The translations under genes were made by a program, and so were the position numbers. The notes beneath the pieces are model-generated. The model did not search any database and was not told the DNA's origin. It saw nothing but the letters and a program-made list of their open reading frames with translations. Positions 35,499 through 43,514 of a DNA stretch of 64,000 nt are shown here, one piece after another; the stretch's first letter is position 1; every line of letters starts with the position of its first letter. This DNA comes from a virus: positions 1 to 64,000 of the IMG/VR virus record IMGVR_UViG_3300033149_004753. One strand, 5' to 3'.

Positions 35499-36185
35499 AT
35501 GTTAGATCGTACAAGAAATGTTGTACTGAAAAGGTTAGGGACTGATCCTGTTGATCCTAATGCTACTTTTGAAGAAGGAGATTTGCTTCATTGGTCTGCT
35601 GATGGGTGGACTAAGAGTTCGGATGGAACTGCTGATGTTTTGAGAGGAATTGCAGGTCTTACTAAAAGTAGTATTCTCTATGCTCCTCAGATTGATGAAG
35701 AGGCTGTTTTGACCGAAGAGGATGTTATCGAATTGGCTCATGCAAATATTGTGGATGGTTCTCAGAAGGTTACTGATGAGGCGGGAACTACAACTTATGA
35801 AGAGGATACTGATTATACTTTTAATGATACTAATGGAACTATTGCTCGTATTGCTACTGGCTCCATTGATGACGGTGATACTGTTCTGGTAAGTTATACT
35901 TATCAGAGGACTGAGGAGGAGATTCAGGAGGAAATTGGTAAGAACCTTAGAAATGATCTTGATGAAACTTTTGGATCGGGAAATGTAGTTGTATATCAGG
36001 GTCGGATGACTATTGTCACTAATCGTTATGACACTTCTCAGGCTTATGCAGTTAATGATCCTCTCTATGATAATGGAGATGGTTTATTGACTTCTGATAG
36101 TACTGGTAGTGTTGTGGCAGTAGGTTATGTTAAACAGGTCCCCACCGCTTCTGATCCTTGGTTGATTGCGGAGTTGGACCTGTAA
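35499..36185 (+). CDS. Putative head decoration protein
   Basis: A 228-residue, beta-rich, Asp/Gly/Thr-rich protein between the protease and the major capsid protein, with TAGGAGGT before the start. N-terminal EEGDLLHWSADGWTKSSDGT and C-terminal NDPLYDNGDGLL patterns recall phage decoration or head-stabilising proteins. No specific family recognised. Confidence 0.55.
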   Translation: MLDRTRNVVLKRLGTDPVDPNATFEEGDLLHWSADGWTKSSDGTADVLRGIAGLTKSSILYAPQIDEEAVLTEEDVIELAHANIVDGSQKVTDEAGTTTYEEDTDYTFNDTNGTIARIATGSIDDGDTVLVSYTYQRTEEEIQEEIGKNLRNDLDETFGSGNVVVYQGRMTIVTNRYDTSQAYAVNDPLYDNGDGLLTSDSTGSVVAVGYVKQVPTASDPWLIAELDL

Positions 36186-36217
36186 GGTTCTAAAAAGTTA
36201 ATAGGAGGTAATTAAAA

Positions 36218-37270
36218 ATGCGAAAGAATCCTTATAGAGAATATAAGTCTGGTAGAACAGGAAAGTTATGGGAGGAAGACCCTTTTGAGAAGGATTTTGA
36301 TAGAAATGGTGAGCTTAATGCTTGGGATAATAAAGATGCTGGAAATAGAATTAGTGATATTTTAAGAAGAGCTTCTTCTCAAAAAACTGAAGTTATACGT
36401 AAATCTTTAGTAGGAGAAGACGTTAGGCGACGTGTGCTTACTGCGGCGGCTAAAGACCCTCAAGAGGGGATGAAGGTTATAGCTCAGACTCTTGGAGAAG
36501 TTGTTTACAAGATCGTGGACTATGCTGGATGGACTCGAAAGGTTCTGGATGTTGTTACTCTGAATCAGGGTGAAATATTTAGAATCCCGAAAGATGTTGA
36601 TGTTCTTGGTTGGGTTGTTGCTGGTGATGGTCAAACCATAGTTTCACAGCTTCGTTCAAAGTATGTTTTCCCTGGTGAGTTCAAGAATACAGCCTTTGTG
36701 GAGATTGATATACTTGATATCGTACAGGCTAATTGGGATATTTTTGATCGTGGTGTGGATCGTGCGGCTCAGCAGATAATGAGAGGTGAGGATGTTCGGG
36801 CACAACAGCTTTTGGATAGGGTTGGTAGAACTGTCAATGATGTTGTTACCTACGCGACTTTGAATCTTAATGTCTTTGAAGACGTGAGATTTCAGGTTGA
36901 AAGACACAGGCTGACTTGTGATAAGTTCATCATCTCAAGAAGTGAACTTTCTGACATAGTTAAAACTATGTCCACGGAAGTTGATTTTGTTACTCAGAGA
37001 GAGTTGATCCTAGCAGGTTATATTGGGAATGTTCTGAATTGTCAGATCATTACATCTGCTGGTATTGGAGTAGAGGAGGTTGTTCCTCCTGGTAGGATTT
37101 ATGCTGTTACTGAGGGTAAGTATCTCGGAAGGCTTGGTGAAAGATTATCACTTCAGAGTGAAGAGTATAATACTCTTGTGAGAAACGAGATTAAGAAGGG
37201 TGTTGCTCAGTACGAGATTATTGGTCTTGGTAACGGTAACAGTAAGGCTGTGGCTATCGGTTCTAAGTAA
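36218..37270 (+). CDS. Major capsid protein
   Basis: A 350-residue protein with a strong AGGAGGT site, in the usual place after protease and decoration genes. The pattern (charged N-terminal arm, EVVYKIVDYAGWTRKVLD, then a beta-rich HK97-like domain with FIISRSELSDIVKTM and a C-terminal ERLSLQSEEYNT) fits an HK97-fold shell protein. Its N-terminal 60 residues may be removed at maturation. The codon set is somewhat richer in G+C and well adapted, as expected for the most abundant protein. Confidence 0.8.
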   Translation: MRKNPYREYKSGRTGKLWEEDPFEKDFDRNGELNAWDNKDAGNRISDILRRASSQKTEVIRKSLVGEDVRRRVLTAAAKDPQEGMKVIAQTLGEVVYKIVDYAGWTRKVLDVVTLNQGEIFRIPKDVDVLGWVVAGDGQTIVSQLRSKYVFPGEFKNTAFVEIDILDIVQANWDIFDRGVDRAAQQIMRGEDVRAQQLLDRVGRTVNDVVTYATLNLNVFEDVRFQVERHRLTCDKFIISRSELSDIVKTMSTEVDFVTQRELILAGYIGNVLNCQIITSAGIGVEEVVPPGRIYAVTEGKYLGRLGERLSLQSEEYNTLVRNEIKKGVAQYEIIGLGNGNSKAVAIGSK

Positions 37271-37297
37271 AGTTTTTAAGTTTTAATTGGAACAATA

Positions 37298-37340
37298 CCT
37301 TTGTCTTCATGAGGAAGATAAAGAGGTGGGTGAAAATCCC
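37298..37340 (+). ncRNA. Candidate structured RNA upstream of PLMP locus 1
   Basis: In the 90-base gap after the capsid gene, CCUUUGUCUUC (37298-37308) pairs with GAAGAUAAAGAGG (37314-37326) around the loop AUGAG, leaving a two-base bulge, then GGG (37328-37330) pairs with CCC (37338-37340). The stem is 11 pairs with one G-U. It lies 20 bases before the ATG of the PLMP-type reading frame. In IscB systems the omega-RNA also lies just upstream of the protein. Homology to omega-RNA/HEARO cannot be shown here. Confidence 0.4.
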
Positions 37341-37360
37341 TGATCGAATAATGAAAGAAG

Positions 37361-38239
37361 ATGGAAAATTCAAAAAAGAGTGTTCAAGTTGTAGATTTAA
37401 TATATCGAAGGTTAGAGCCTACGAGACCAGGCAAAGCCAGAAAATTATTAGGTTCAGGAAAAGCAAAGTTATTAGATGAGGGATTGCCTTTAATTCAACT
37501 ACAGAAAAAAGTATTCAAAAAGGAGGATACGAAAATGGATCGAAGGAGTATTGAAAGTTATTTTAAGGAAAATGATGAAGTATACGTTCAAAATATTTCG
37601 GGAGGAGTAGTATCAATGAGTTTTTATTCTGGTCAAAGACCTGAACCTTTTACTCTTCCTAATGATAGAAGACCTATAAATCTTTCTGATTATATGACTA
37701 AGGAGATAATTAAAAGTTCTCCTGATTTTAGAAAGTTGGTTATGCGGAGACCTCCTGCACTCAGGTTGCTTACTGTTGAACAATATGAAAATACTATAAG
37801 GAAGATTGCAAAAGAAACTTCTAAAGAACCTGATGATATAGTAGAAGAAATTGCTGAAAAGATCAGTAAGCATAGGAGTAAAGAACTTGAACCTTTAAAA
37901 GAAGAAAAAGATAGTTTGAAAATGGATGTTATGGAAACTCCTATGGATGAGGGTGTAGAAGATAATGATTTAGAAATTCCTGGAACTGCTGATACAGGGT
38001 TAAATCCTAGAGTGTTACAGATAATTTCTCAAACTTCTTCTTTGTCTGAAAATAGGATGAAAGCTTCTGAAGTGATTGATGAGCTTGGAAAGTTGAATCT
38101 GACTGTTGATGAATACAATTATGTAATTGGTGGTTGTGGTTATAAGACAGTTGTGGCTTGGGCGCAGAAAAGACTTTCAGTATTACAGAAAGAACAAAGT
38201 GAGGAAACTACAGAGAAGAATGATAATATTGAGTCGTAA
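37361..38239 (+). CDS. PLMP/RRXRR-type peptide fused in frame to a head protein
   Basis: Residues 1-50 contain VVDLIYRRLEPTRPGKARK and LLGSGKAKLLDEGLPLIQL, the pattern of the PLMP (RRXRR) domain at the N-terminus of IscB-type proteins. At residue 59 an ATG (37535) has its own strong site (AAAGGAGG), so a shorter 234-residue protein is probably made alone. That part (VYVQNISGGVVSMSF, then LNLTVDEYNYVIGG near the end) is an unassigned structural-type protein downstream of the capsid gene. No RuvC or HNH nuclease is present. The PLMP part may be a relict, an RNA-binding header or a separate short product. Confidence 0.65.
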   Translation: MENSKKSVQVVDLIYRRLEPTRPGKARKLLGSGKAKLLDEGLPLIQLQKKVFKKEDTKMDRRSIESYFKENDEVYVQNISGGVVSMSFYSGQRPEPFTLPNDRRPINLSDYMTKEIIKSSPDFRKLVMRRPPALRLLTVEQYENTIRKIAKETSKEPDDIVEEIAEKISKHRSKELEPLKEEKDSLKMDVMETPMDEGVEDNDLEIPGTADTGLNPRVLQIISQTSSLSENRMKASEVIDELGKLNLTVDEYNYVIGGCGYKTVVAWAQKRLSVLQKEQSEETTEKNDNIES

Positions 38240-38276
38240 TTATTTTGTAAATCCTTGATATAATAAGGAGTAGAAT

Positions 38277-38975
38277 ATGAAAAGGAGATCAATTTTAAAT
38301 AGGAAAGCTGTAAATAAATCTAATGCAGGTAAATCTCAATATAGAAAAAGTAAAAAGATTAAGTTTCAAAGAGATGGATATGAAATATATAAAGATAAAG
38401 TTCAAGTTTACTATAATTCCTCTACAGAAGCTTTTGATCCTTATACAGTGGTTATAGGAGATTCTGTATTTACTATGAGTTCTAATGCTGATAGTCCTCA
38501 AGGAGTTAATATGTATATAGGAGAGATTGAAGATTATAATATAGAAGACTTTGGAATACCGATTCCTTTAAGTGAAGCTCCTGAAGGAGTGCAACGAGGT
38601 ATTAAACAGAGATTAGTTAATATTTCTTTCAAAGATAAGCTTATTGAGGAAGGATTTAAAATTGATGAACATGGAATTATAAGAACTCCAGGAAAATTTG
38701 AAGGTGAACGTTATCCTGTAGTTTATTTTTATGATCTGATGATGAATGATGAAGCGGAAGAAGAATATGTTTGGGGAGACAATACAGGTTTTGCTGTTTT
38801 TACTGTTACAGAGGATGATATAAGAGAACTTGGACCTGAGTCTGATCTGCAAGTAGGAGAAAAGGTAGGTATTGAATGGACAGAAGAAGGTTTTGTATAT
38901 TATTTAACTGGTGTGACCGATGAAGATATTGCTCAAGCTAAAGGATATATGGGTGAATATTATGAGGAGGAGTAA
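38277..38975 (+). CDS. Unrecognised head-region protein with MKR header
   Basis: A 232-residue protein with an AAGGAG site. The basic opening (MKRRSILNRKAVNKSNAGKS, up to about residue 30) precedes an acidic, mixed beta/alpha body. It sits between the capsid and neck genes. No family recognised. Confidence 0.55.
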   Translation: MKRRSILNRKAVNKSNAGKSQYRKSKKIKFQRDGYEIYKDKVQVYYNSSTEAFDPYTVVIGDSVFTMSSNADSPQGVNMYIGEIEDYNIEDFGIPIPLSEAPEGVQRGIKQRLVNISFKDKLIEEGFKIDEHGIIRTPGKFEGERYPVVYFYDLMMNDEAEEEYVWGDNTGFAVFTVTEDDIRELGPESDLQVGEKVGIEWTEEGFVYYLTGVTDEDIAQAKGYMGEYYEEE

Positions 38976-38984
38976 GAGCTAAAT

Positions 38985-39356
38985 ATGAAAAAGATAAAAA
39001 AAGATTCTTTTAGTGATTTTCCTTCTCTTTCTCAAATTGAGCAGATTATTCAAACTGAGTCTAAACCTACTGATGTGGGAGGGGAAGCTTTTATTCGTAA
39101 ATATATTGATAGAGGAGTTGATTGGTTTAAAGAACTTCTTTGGAGAATATATAATGTAGGTGATAAAGATTTACTTAAAGATATAACTGTAGCTTTAAGG
39201 ATTCCTGAATATAGTCATTTGTCTCCAGCTCTTTCTGTAGTGAGAGCTAAAAAAAGAAGAAAGGCTGTTAAGGTAGGTGTGAGAGTAACTGTAACAAAAA
39301 GGAATATAAGACATGGGAAAGGTTTTACCAAAGAAACTAGGAAACGTTTACGATAG
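38985..39356 (+). CDS. Unrecognised neck-region protein
   Basis: A 123-residue protein with a helical N-terminal half (GGEAFIRKYIDRGVDWFKEL) and a very basic C-terminus (RAKKRRKAVKVGVRV). The next gene overlaps its last 44 bases. Possible head completion or DNA-contacting neck protein by position only. Confidence 0.55.
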   Translation: MKKIKKDSFSDFPSLSQIEQIIQTESKPTDVGGEAFIRKYIDRGVDWFKELLWRIYNVGDKDLLKDITVALRIPEYSHLSPALSVVRAKKRRKAVKVGVRVTVTKRNIRHGKGFTKETRKRLR

Positions 39357-39690
39357 TTTTGAATTTAGTAGAGATGATAATTTTGTAGGAACTGAATTTA
39401 AGCAAAATTTTGTAGCTAGTTTATCTTCAACTGTAAGAGATATAAGAGTAGTTTTTAATGATGATAGTTTATCTAATGTTCTTGTTAGAGGTGTCATTAG
39501 AAACTTTGCAGATGATAATAAGCAGATAATTTTTGAAAGTTATGGTAATGGTTTTTTTAACAGAAATGATGATAAGATAAATTTAGGAGCAGGACAATAC
39601 TTTGGAATTGAAACTATAGCATTGGATACAGGCACCCCTCCTGGTGGTAAAGTTGTGTTAGTAATGAAATCCAACAACTGGAGAGATTAA
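39313..39690 (+). CDS. Unrecognised neck-region protein
   Basis: A 125-residue beta-rich protein overlapping both neighbours. Alternating beta strands (VRDIRVVFNDDSLSNVLV) and a GTPPGGKVVLVMKSN end. It ends in the single A that starts the next ATG. Likely a head-tail joining protein by position, not by motif. Confidence 0.55.
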   Translation: MGKVLPKKLGNVYDSFEFSRDDNFVGTEFKQNFVASLSSTVRDIRVVFNDDSLSNVLVRGVIRNFADDNKQIIFESYGNGFFNRNDDKINLGAGQYFGIETIALDTGTPPGGKVVLVMKSNNWRD

Positions 39691-40559
39691 TGGGAGCACA
39701 GTTCTCAGGTTTTGATTCTGAAAATCTTTATACAAATCCTGAAGGAGTTATTGTTACTCTTAAAGGGATAAGTAAAAGATTGAAGATATTTTTTGAAGAT
39801 TCTAATAATGATCCTTATGATCCTAATGATATAAAATTAACTGTTCAGGATGAGAAAGATAATATTATTGTTCAGGATGATCTTGCTAGCGGTTTAATTG
39901 AGAAAGAAAGTGTTGGGGTTTTTTATATTGATGCTGTGAATAGTACTTATGTTCCTAACTATGATCTTGTGGTTAATGCTCCTAAACATTATACTTTGCA
40001 ATGGCAATGGCAGGATGTGTCTGCTGGAGAATGGTTTTTGATTCTTTCTTACCTTAGTGTTCTTAGGAACTCTACATTTGGTTGGTTTCCTAGATTGAAA
40101 AATGAGTTGGATAAAGCATTTAAATTAGTAGGAGATGCAAGGATAGGATATACAGATGCAAACCTTATGTATTATTTACAGGGAGGGTTAGATGAGATTA
40201 ACACTTTTCCTCCTGTAACTGGATTTACATTAGATAATTATCCTAAAACTTATGGTCAACTTTTAATTGATTCTGCAACTGTGGTGGGGATTACATCACA
40301 AGCTATGTTTGCTATTGATACGGATGTGGGCGCTTTTTCAGATCAAGGATTCTCATTTACTTTAGATCACTTTAGTAAGTTAAATAGTATGATGACATCA
40401 TTACTTGCTAAAATAAAAGATCAATTAAGAATGTTTAAAATGGAGTTTACAAGTATTGGAGGAGTGCAGGTACAGATGGTTCCTTCATTTCCATTTTATA
40501 CTTTTTTACGAACAGCTCCAGCGGGATCATTGTTTAGAAATTTCTTTGTTTCGGGTTAA
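39690..40559 (+). CDS. Putative neck/adaptor protein
   Basis: A 289-residue protein. A beta-sandwich first half (VIVTLKGISKRLKIFFEDS) precedes a helical second half with TDANLMYYLQGGLDEINTFP, a pattern found in phage head-tail adaptor proteins. It overlaps the previous gene by one base. Confidence 0.6.
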   Translation: MGAQFSGFDSENLYTNPEGVIVTLKGISKRLKIFFEDSNNDPYDPNDIKLTVQDEKDNIIVQDDLASGLIEKESVGVFYIDAVNSTYVPNYDLVVNAPKHYTLQWQWQDVSAGEWFLILSYLSVLRNSTFGWFPRLKNELDKAFKLVGDARIGYTDANLMYYLQGGLDEINTFPPVTGFTLDNYPKTYGQLLIDSATVVGITSQAMFAIDTDVGAFSDQGFSFTLDHFSKLNSMMTSLLAKIKDQLRMFKMEFTSIGGVQVQMVPSFPFYTFLRTAPAGSLFRNFFVSG

Positions 40560-40573
40560 TAAGGAGATATTAA

Positions 40574-41659
40574 ATGAAAAAGAAATCATTGGAACTTTGG
40601 GAACCGGCTTCTAATTATTTAGGGGAAGATTTTAGAGATTATTATATAGGTCCTTCTATTAGTAGAGATAGTGGTGCTCTTGAAAAATCTAATTTTGAAG
40701 TGGCTTTGGAGATGTTAGGGGGAGAAGGTGATGGGGTTAGTGTTGAAAGATTTAGTCATTGGGCGGTAGGATGGATTGAGGTTATTTTAGTTCACAAAGA
40801 TGCCTCAGATAAAATTGCTATATTGGAAGATATTGAAAGACGATTGGAAGATTATCCTATTCTTGATGAATATGATTATTCAGAAAAAGAAAGTGAGGAG
40901 ATTACTGAGAATTATAATTCATGGGGAAAAGATTATATTATAAACATCATAAATTTGGATGAACTCATGGATTTTAATTTTGATTCTTTATCTGATGAAA
41001 CTAGAGCAACAATTGAAGATTCCTTGTGGAATCTTTATAGAAATAATGCTGAATACACAGGATCAGAAGTAGATGTTGATGAAAGAGGAGTAGAGGAGGA
41101 TTGGAAAAGAGAAATTAAAAGATTGTCGGAAAAAGGAATTAACTTTATATATACTTATGATGGGATGATAGTTGGTGTTTGGGGGGAATCTGATATAGAA
41201 GAACTGAAACAATATTATGGGGAAGATGAAATCAAAGCTCTTCCTGAACATGAGCCAGTTCCTAAAGAGCAGATGAGTTTGCCTTTTGAAAGTAAAAAAG
41301 CTCAGGAATTTGAAGTAGTGAATCCTGAAGATGAGGATTTTTGGAAAAATACATATCTGATTTATCTCGGACCTTTTGGAAGCAAGTTTGTTGTTTATGC
41401 TGATAATGAGGATGATGCTCTTGATTATTTGATTGATTATGCTGACGAGAAAAATTATAAAGGCTTCTTTTTGGATGATGAGAAAATTAATGAACTTGAA
41501 GAAGAGGGATGTTTAGATGAATATATAAGTGGTGGGAATTATGGAAAGTATTTAAGTTTTCCAGAGAATGAAGTTAGGATTAAAAGAATAAAAAGTTTAA
41601 GTTTTATAAATTCTTCTAAATATAAAAAGCTCAAGAGTTTAAGCCTGGAGATAAAGTAG
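40574..41659 (+). CDS. Conserved phage protein fused to extra module; frameshift near its end
   Basis: The first 150 residues (LELWEPASNYLGEDFRDYY, SRDSGALEKSNFEVALEML, HWAVGWIEVILVH) match a widely found hypothetical phage protein. Then a junction ESKKAQEFEV (about residues 242-251) leads to a small acidic domain. The zero frame stops at 41659, but a -1 step at AAA-AAG (41624-41629) gives KKAQEFKPGDKVEVLVDD, a KOW-like module, to TAG at 41758-41760. Either a programmed frameshift or a sequence/assembly change. The repeated KKAQEF supports the second frame being real coding sequence. Confidence 0.65.
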   Translation: MKKKSLELWEPASNYLGEDFRDYYIGPSISRDSGALEKSNFEVALEMLGGEGDGVSVERFSHWAVGWIEVILVHKDASDKIAILEDIERRLEDYPILDEYDYSEKESEEITENYNSWGKDYIINIINLDELMDFNFDSLSDETRATIEDSLWNLYRNNAEYTGSEVDVDERGVEEDWKREIKRLSEKGINFIYTYDGMIVGVWGESDIEELKQYYGEDEIKALPEHEPVPKEQMSLPFESKKAQEFEVVNPEDEDFWKNTYLIYLGPFGSKFVVYADNEDDALDYLIDYADEKNYKGFFLDDEKINELEEEGCLDEYISGGNYGKYLSFPENEVRIKRIKSLSFINSSKYKKLKSLSLEIK

Positions 41660-41778
41660 AAGTTTTGGTTGATGATAAACAACCTTATTTATCGTATGAG
41701 GGTGAAATAGATAAAGTTTTGAGTGAAATGGGGAGTGAAGTTTTATCACAGATAAAATAGTAATTAAAGGAGGAAAAA

Positions 41779-42036
41779 ATGTTAAATTTAGTTATTGTGG
41801 GGTCAATTTGTTTGGTGATTGGTATTATATCCGGTTATATTATTTCTAATTTGAAGCAGGTTAAGAATTTTGAATCTCAAATGCAAAAAGAAATAGAAAA
41901 GATAAAGTTTCAAGGGAAGAAGGAGATTGATAACTTTGAAGCAGAGATTGAAAATAAAGTAAATTTAGGAAAAGAAGCTAAGAATATTTTGGTTGAGAAT
42001 ATAAAAAAGATGAAAGAGCAACTAGAGAATCTTTGA
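41779..42036 (+). CDS. Single-membrane-helix coiled-coil protein
   Basis: An 85-residue protein with AAAGGAGG start, one N-terminal membrane helix (LVIVGSICLVIGIISGYII), then a charged coiled coil to the end. Topology suggests a membrane-anchored, cytoplasmic coiled coil. No family recognised. Confidence 0.6.
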   Translation: MLNLVIVGSICLVIGIISGYIISNLKQVKNFESQMQKEIEKIKFQGKKEIDNFEAEIENKVNLGKEAKNILVENIKKMKEQLENL

Positions 42037-42039
42037 AAA

Positions 42040-42216
42040 ATGAAAATTATTGATAATGAAAAAAGTAATTAAATTGATTTTGATACTTATGATGAAGCTA
42101 TGGACTATGCTAAGTCTTTAACTGAGAATTGATGAGAAACAGTTAAAATTTATGAAGATGGAATAAAAGAATCTGTTGGTTGTGTTGATAAAGAAGGTGA
42201 TGGTAAATTTCATTAA
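42040..42216 (+). pseudogene. Small gene with three in-frame stops
   Basis: ATG at 42040, four bases after the previous stop, opens MKIIDNEKSN, then TAA (42070-42072), IDFDTYDEAMDYAKSLTEN, then TGA TGA (42130-42135), then ETVKIYEDGIKESVGCVDKE to TAA at 42214-42216. The segments between the stops look like one compact protein. As written it is inactive unless read through. Confidence 0.5.
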
Positions 42217-42242
42217 TTTAGATTTTTGAGAAATTATTTATT

Positions 42243-42986
42243 ATGGGGATAATTGAAATATCAAAAGAATTAAGAAATTGGATAATCCTGATTGTAGTTT
42301 TAGGAGTATTGGGGTTGGTAGGTTGTCTATATGGAAAGAACTATATAGACAATAAAAATAAACAAATAAATGATCTTGAGAAAAAACTGAGAGAGAAACC
42401 TAAAGTTGAAATCAAGTACCAGGATAGGGTAGTTGAAAAGGAAGTTATCAAATATAAAGATAGATGGCGTGTAAAGACGGAAGAGAGGATAGTCTATAAA
42501 GAACCCTCACTGGAGGTGCAAAAGGCATTTTTGATCTATTGCGAAGCATGTGAGAAGGAAAATATATCTCCTTTGATAAGTATAGATGCTCTGAGATTCA
42601 AATGCACTGCTAATATCTGCAATCAGGAAGAATCAGAATGTGATGTGCAGGAGGGATATACGATTGTTAAAGAAAAAGAAATTAAAGATAAAATAGCTAA
42701 AATTTCTGTGATTGGTGGTTATGAATTTGTAAATAAAGGTATGATGATAGGAGCTAGTTTTATAGATTATAAAGGAATAACAGTGGGAGCAGATATGGTT
42801 TCTGATTTTGAAAATGCTGAAAATTCAGGAATTGGAGGGTTTGTAGGGTATAGACCACAAACTAAGAAATGGAAATTGAATACAGTTGTTGGAGTAGGAG
42901 CTTTAAGTCATTTTGATGATTTTTCTGAGATAGGACTTCAAGGTTTCATAGGTTTTAATATAATTGATCGGAAGAGTAGAAAATGA
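42243..42986 (+). CDS. Membrane-anchored protein with beta-rich C-terminus
   Basis: A 247-residue protein. An N-terminal membrane helix (ILIVVLGVLGLVGCLYG) is followed by a charged coiled coil (QINDLEKKLREKPKVEIKYQ), a cysteine-containing middle (CEAC, CTANIC, C at about 140) and a beta-rich, glycine-patterned C-terminal third (GGYEFVNKGMMIGASFIDY). It could span the envelope like a spanin, but no lipobox is obvious and no lysis neighbour is present. The middle (about 42.4-42.65 kb) is richer in G+C than the flanks. The ribosome binding site is weak. Confidence 0.6.
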   Translation: MGIIEISKELRNWIILIVVLGVLGLVGCLYGKNYIDNKNKQINDLEKKLREKPKVEIKYQDRVVEKEVIKYKDRWRVKTEERIVYKEPSLEVQKAFLIYCEACEKENISPLISIDALRFKCTANICNQEESECDVQEGYTIVKEKEIKDKIAKISVIGGYEFVNKGMMIGASFIDYKGITVGADMVSDFENAENSGIGGFVGYRPQTKKWKLNTVVGVGALSHFDDFSEIGLQGFIGFNIIDRKSRK

Positions 42987-43306
42987 AAAAAATAAGAATA
43001 TATGAGAAACTTAAAGGTTGGAAATTAAAATGGTATGTTGCTGGATGGGATGATTTGGATTTGGCAAGAAAATGGTATGAGGCAGGATGGGACAATCCTA
43101 CCTCAGCTATGGGTTTTTATGAAGCTGGTTGGTTAGACCCTATATTAGCTCTTGAATGGAAAAAATCTGGATGGAGTGGGATTGATGCTGATTATGCTCT
43201 GAAATATTATAATAAAGGTTTTGATCCTTCAGAGGCTCTTCATTTTTTTGAAGATGAAGGTTTAAGACCTGATGAAGCTTTGGAGATGATGAAAAATGAC
43301 GTTTAA
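42983..43306 (+). CDS. Protein of short AGW repeats
   Basis: A 107-residue protein made of about six 15-17-residue units of the form WYxAGWDxPxxA (WYVAGWDDLDLARK, WYEAGWDNPTSAMG, FYEAGWLDPILALE, then weaker units ending FFEDEGLRPDEALE). It overlaps the previous stop (ATGA). Such helical repeats occur in bacterial proteins of unknown role. Function here unknown. Confidence 0.6.
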   Translation: MKKIRIYEKLKGWKLKWYVAGWDDLDLARKWYEAGWDNPTSAMGFYEAGWLDPILALEWKKSGWSGIDADYALKYYNKGFDPSEALHFFEDEGLRPDEALEMMKNDV

Positions 43307-43511
43307 TGAGATTATGGATGTTCTTCAGAGTATGGCTTTTGATGTTCCTGAGTATCGTGATAAAATAAGAGAAGTTGCTATGTCTATTGAAAGTAAAAGA
43401 AATCGTTTGAGAGATTATGTTAATGAATTAGAAGAATTATCTTATTATTATAATGATAAAGAATTAGAAGATATTTTTAAGAAACTTGATAATGTTGTGT
43501 ATGGAGATTAA
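43296..43511 (+). CDS. Unrecognised small helical protein
   Basis: A 71-residue charged helical protein, overlapping the previous gene by 11 bases. No motif recognised. Confidence 0.5.
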   Translation: MTFNEIMDVLQSMAFDVPEYRDKIREVAMSIESKRNRLRDYVNELEELSYYYNDKELEDIFKKLDNVVYGD

Positions 43512-43514
43512 TTG

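Noticed and set aside
37323-37341. GGTG...AAAATCC resembling a piece of a cobalamin riboswitch
   Set aside because: Only a short fragment matches, the rest of the B12 fold is absent, and it is beside the capsid gene, not the reductase.
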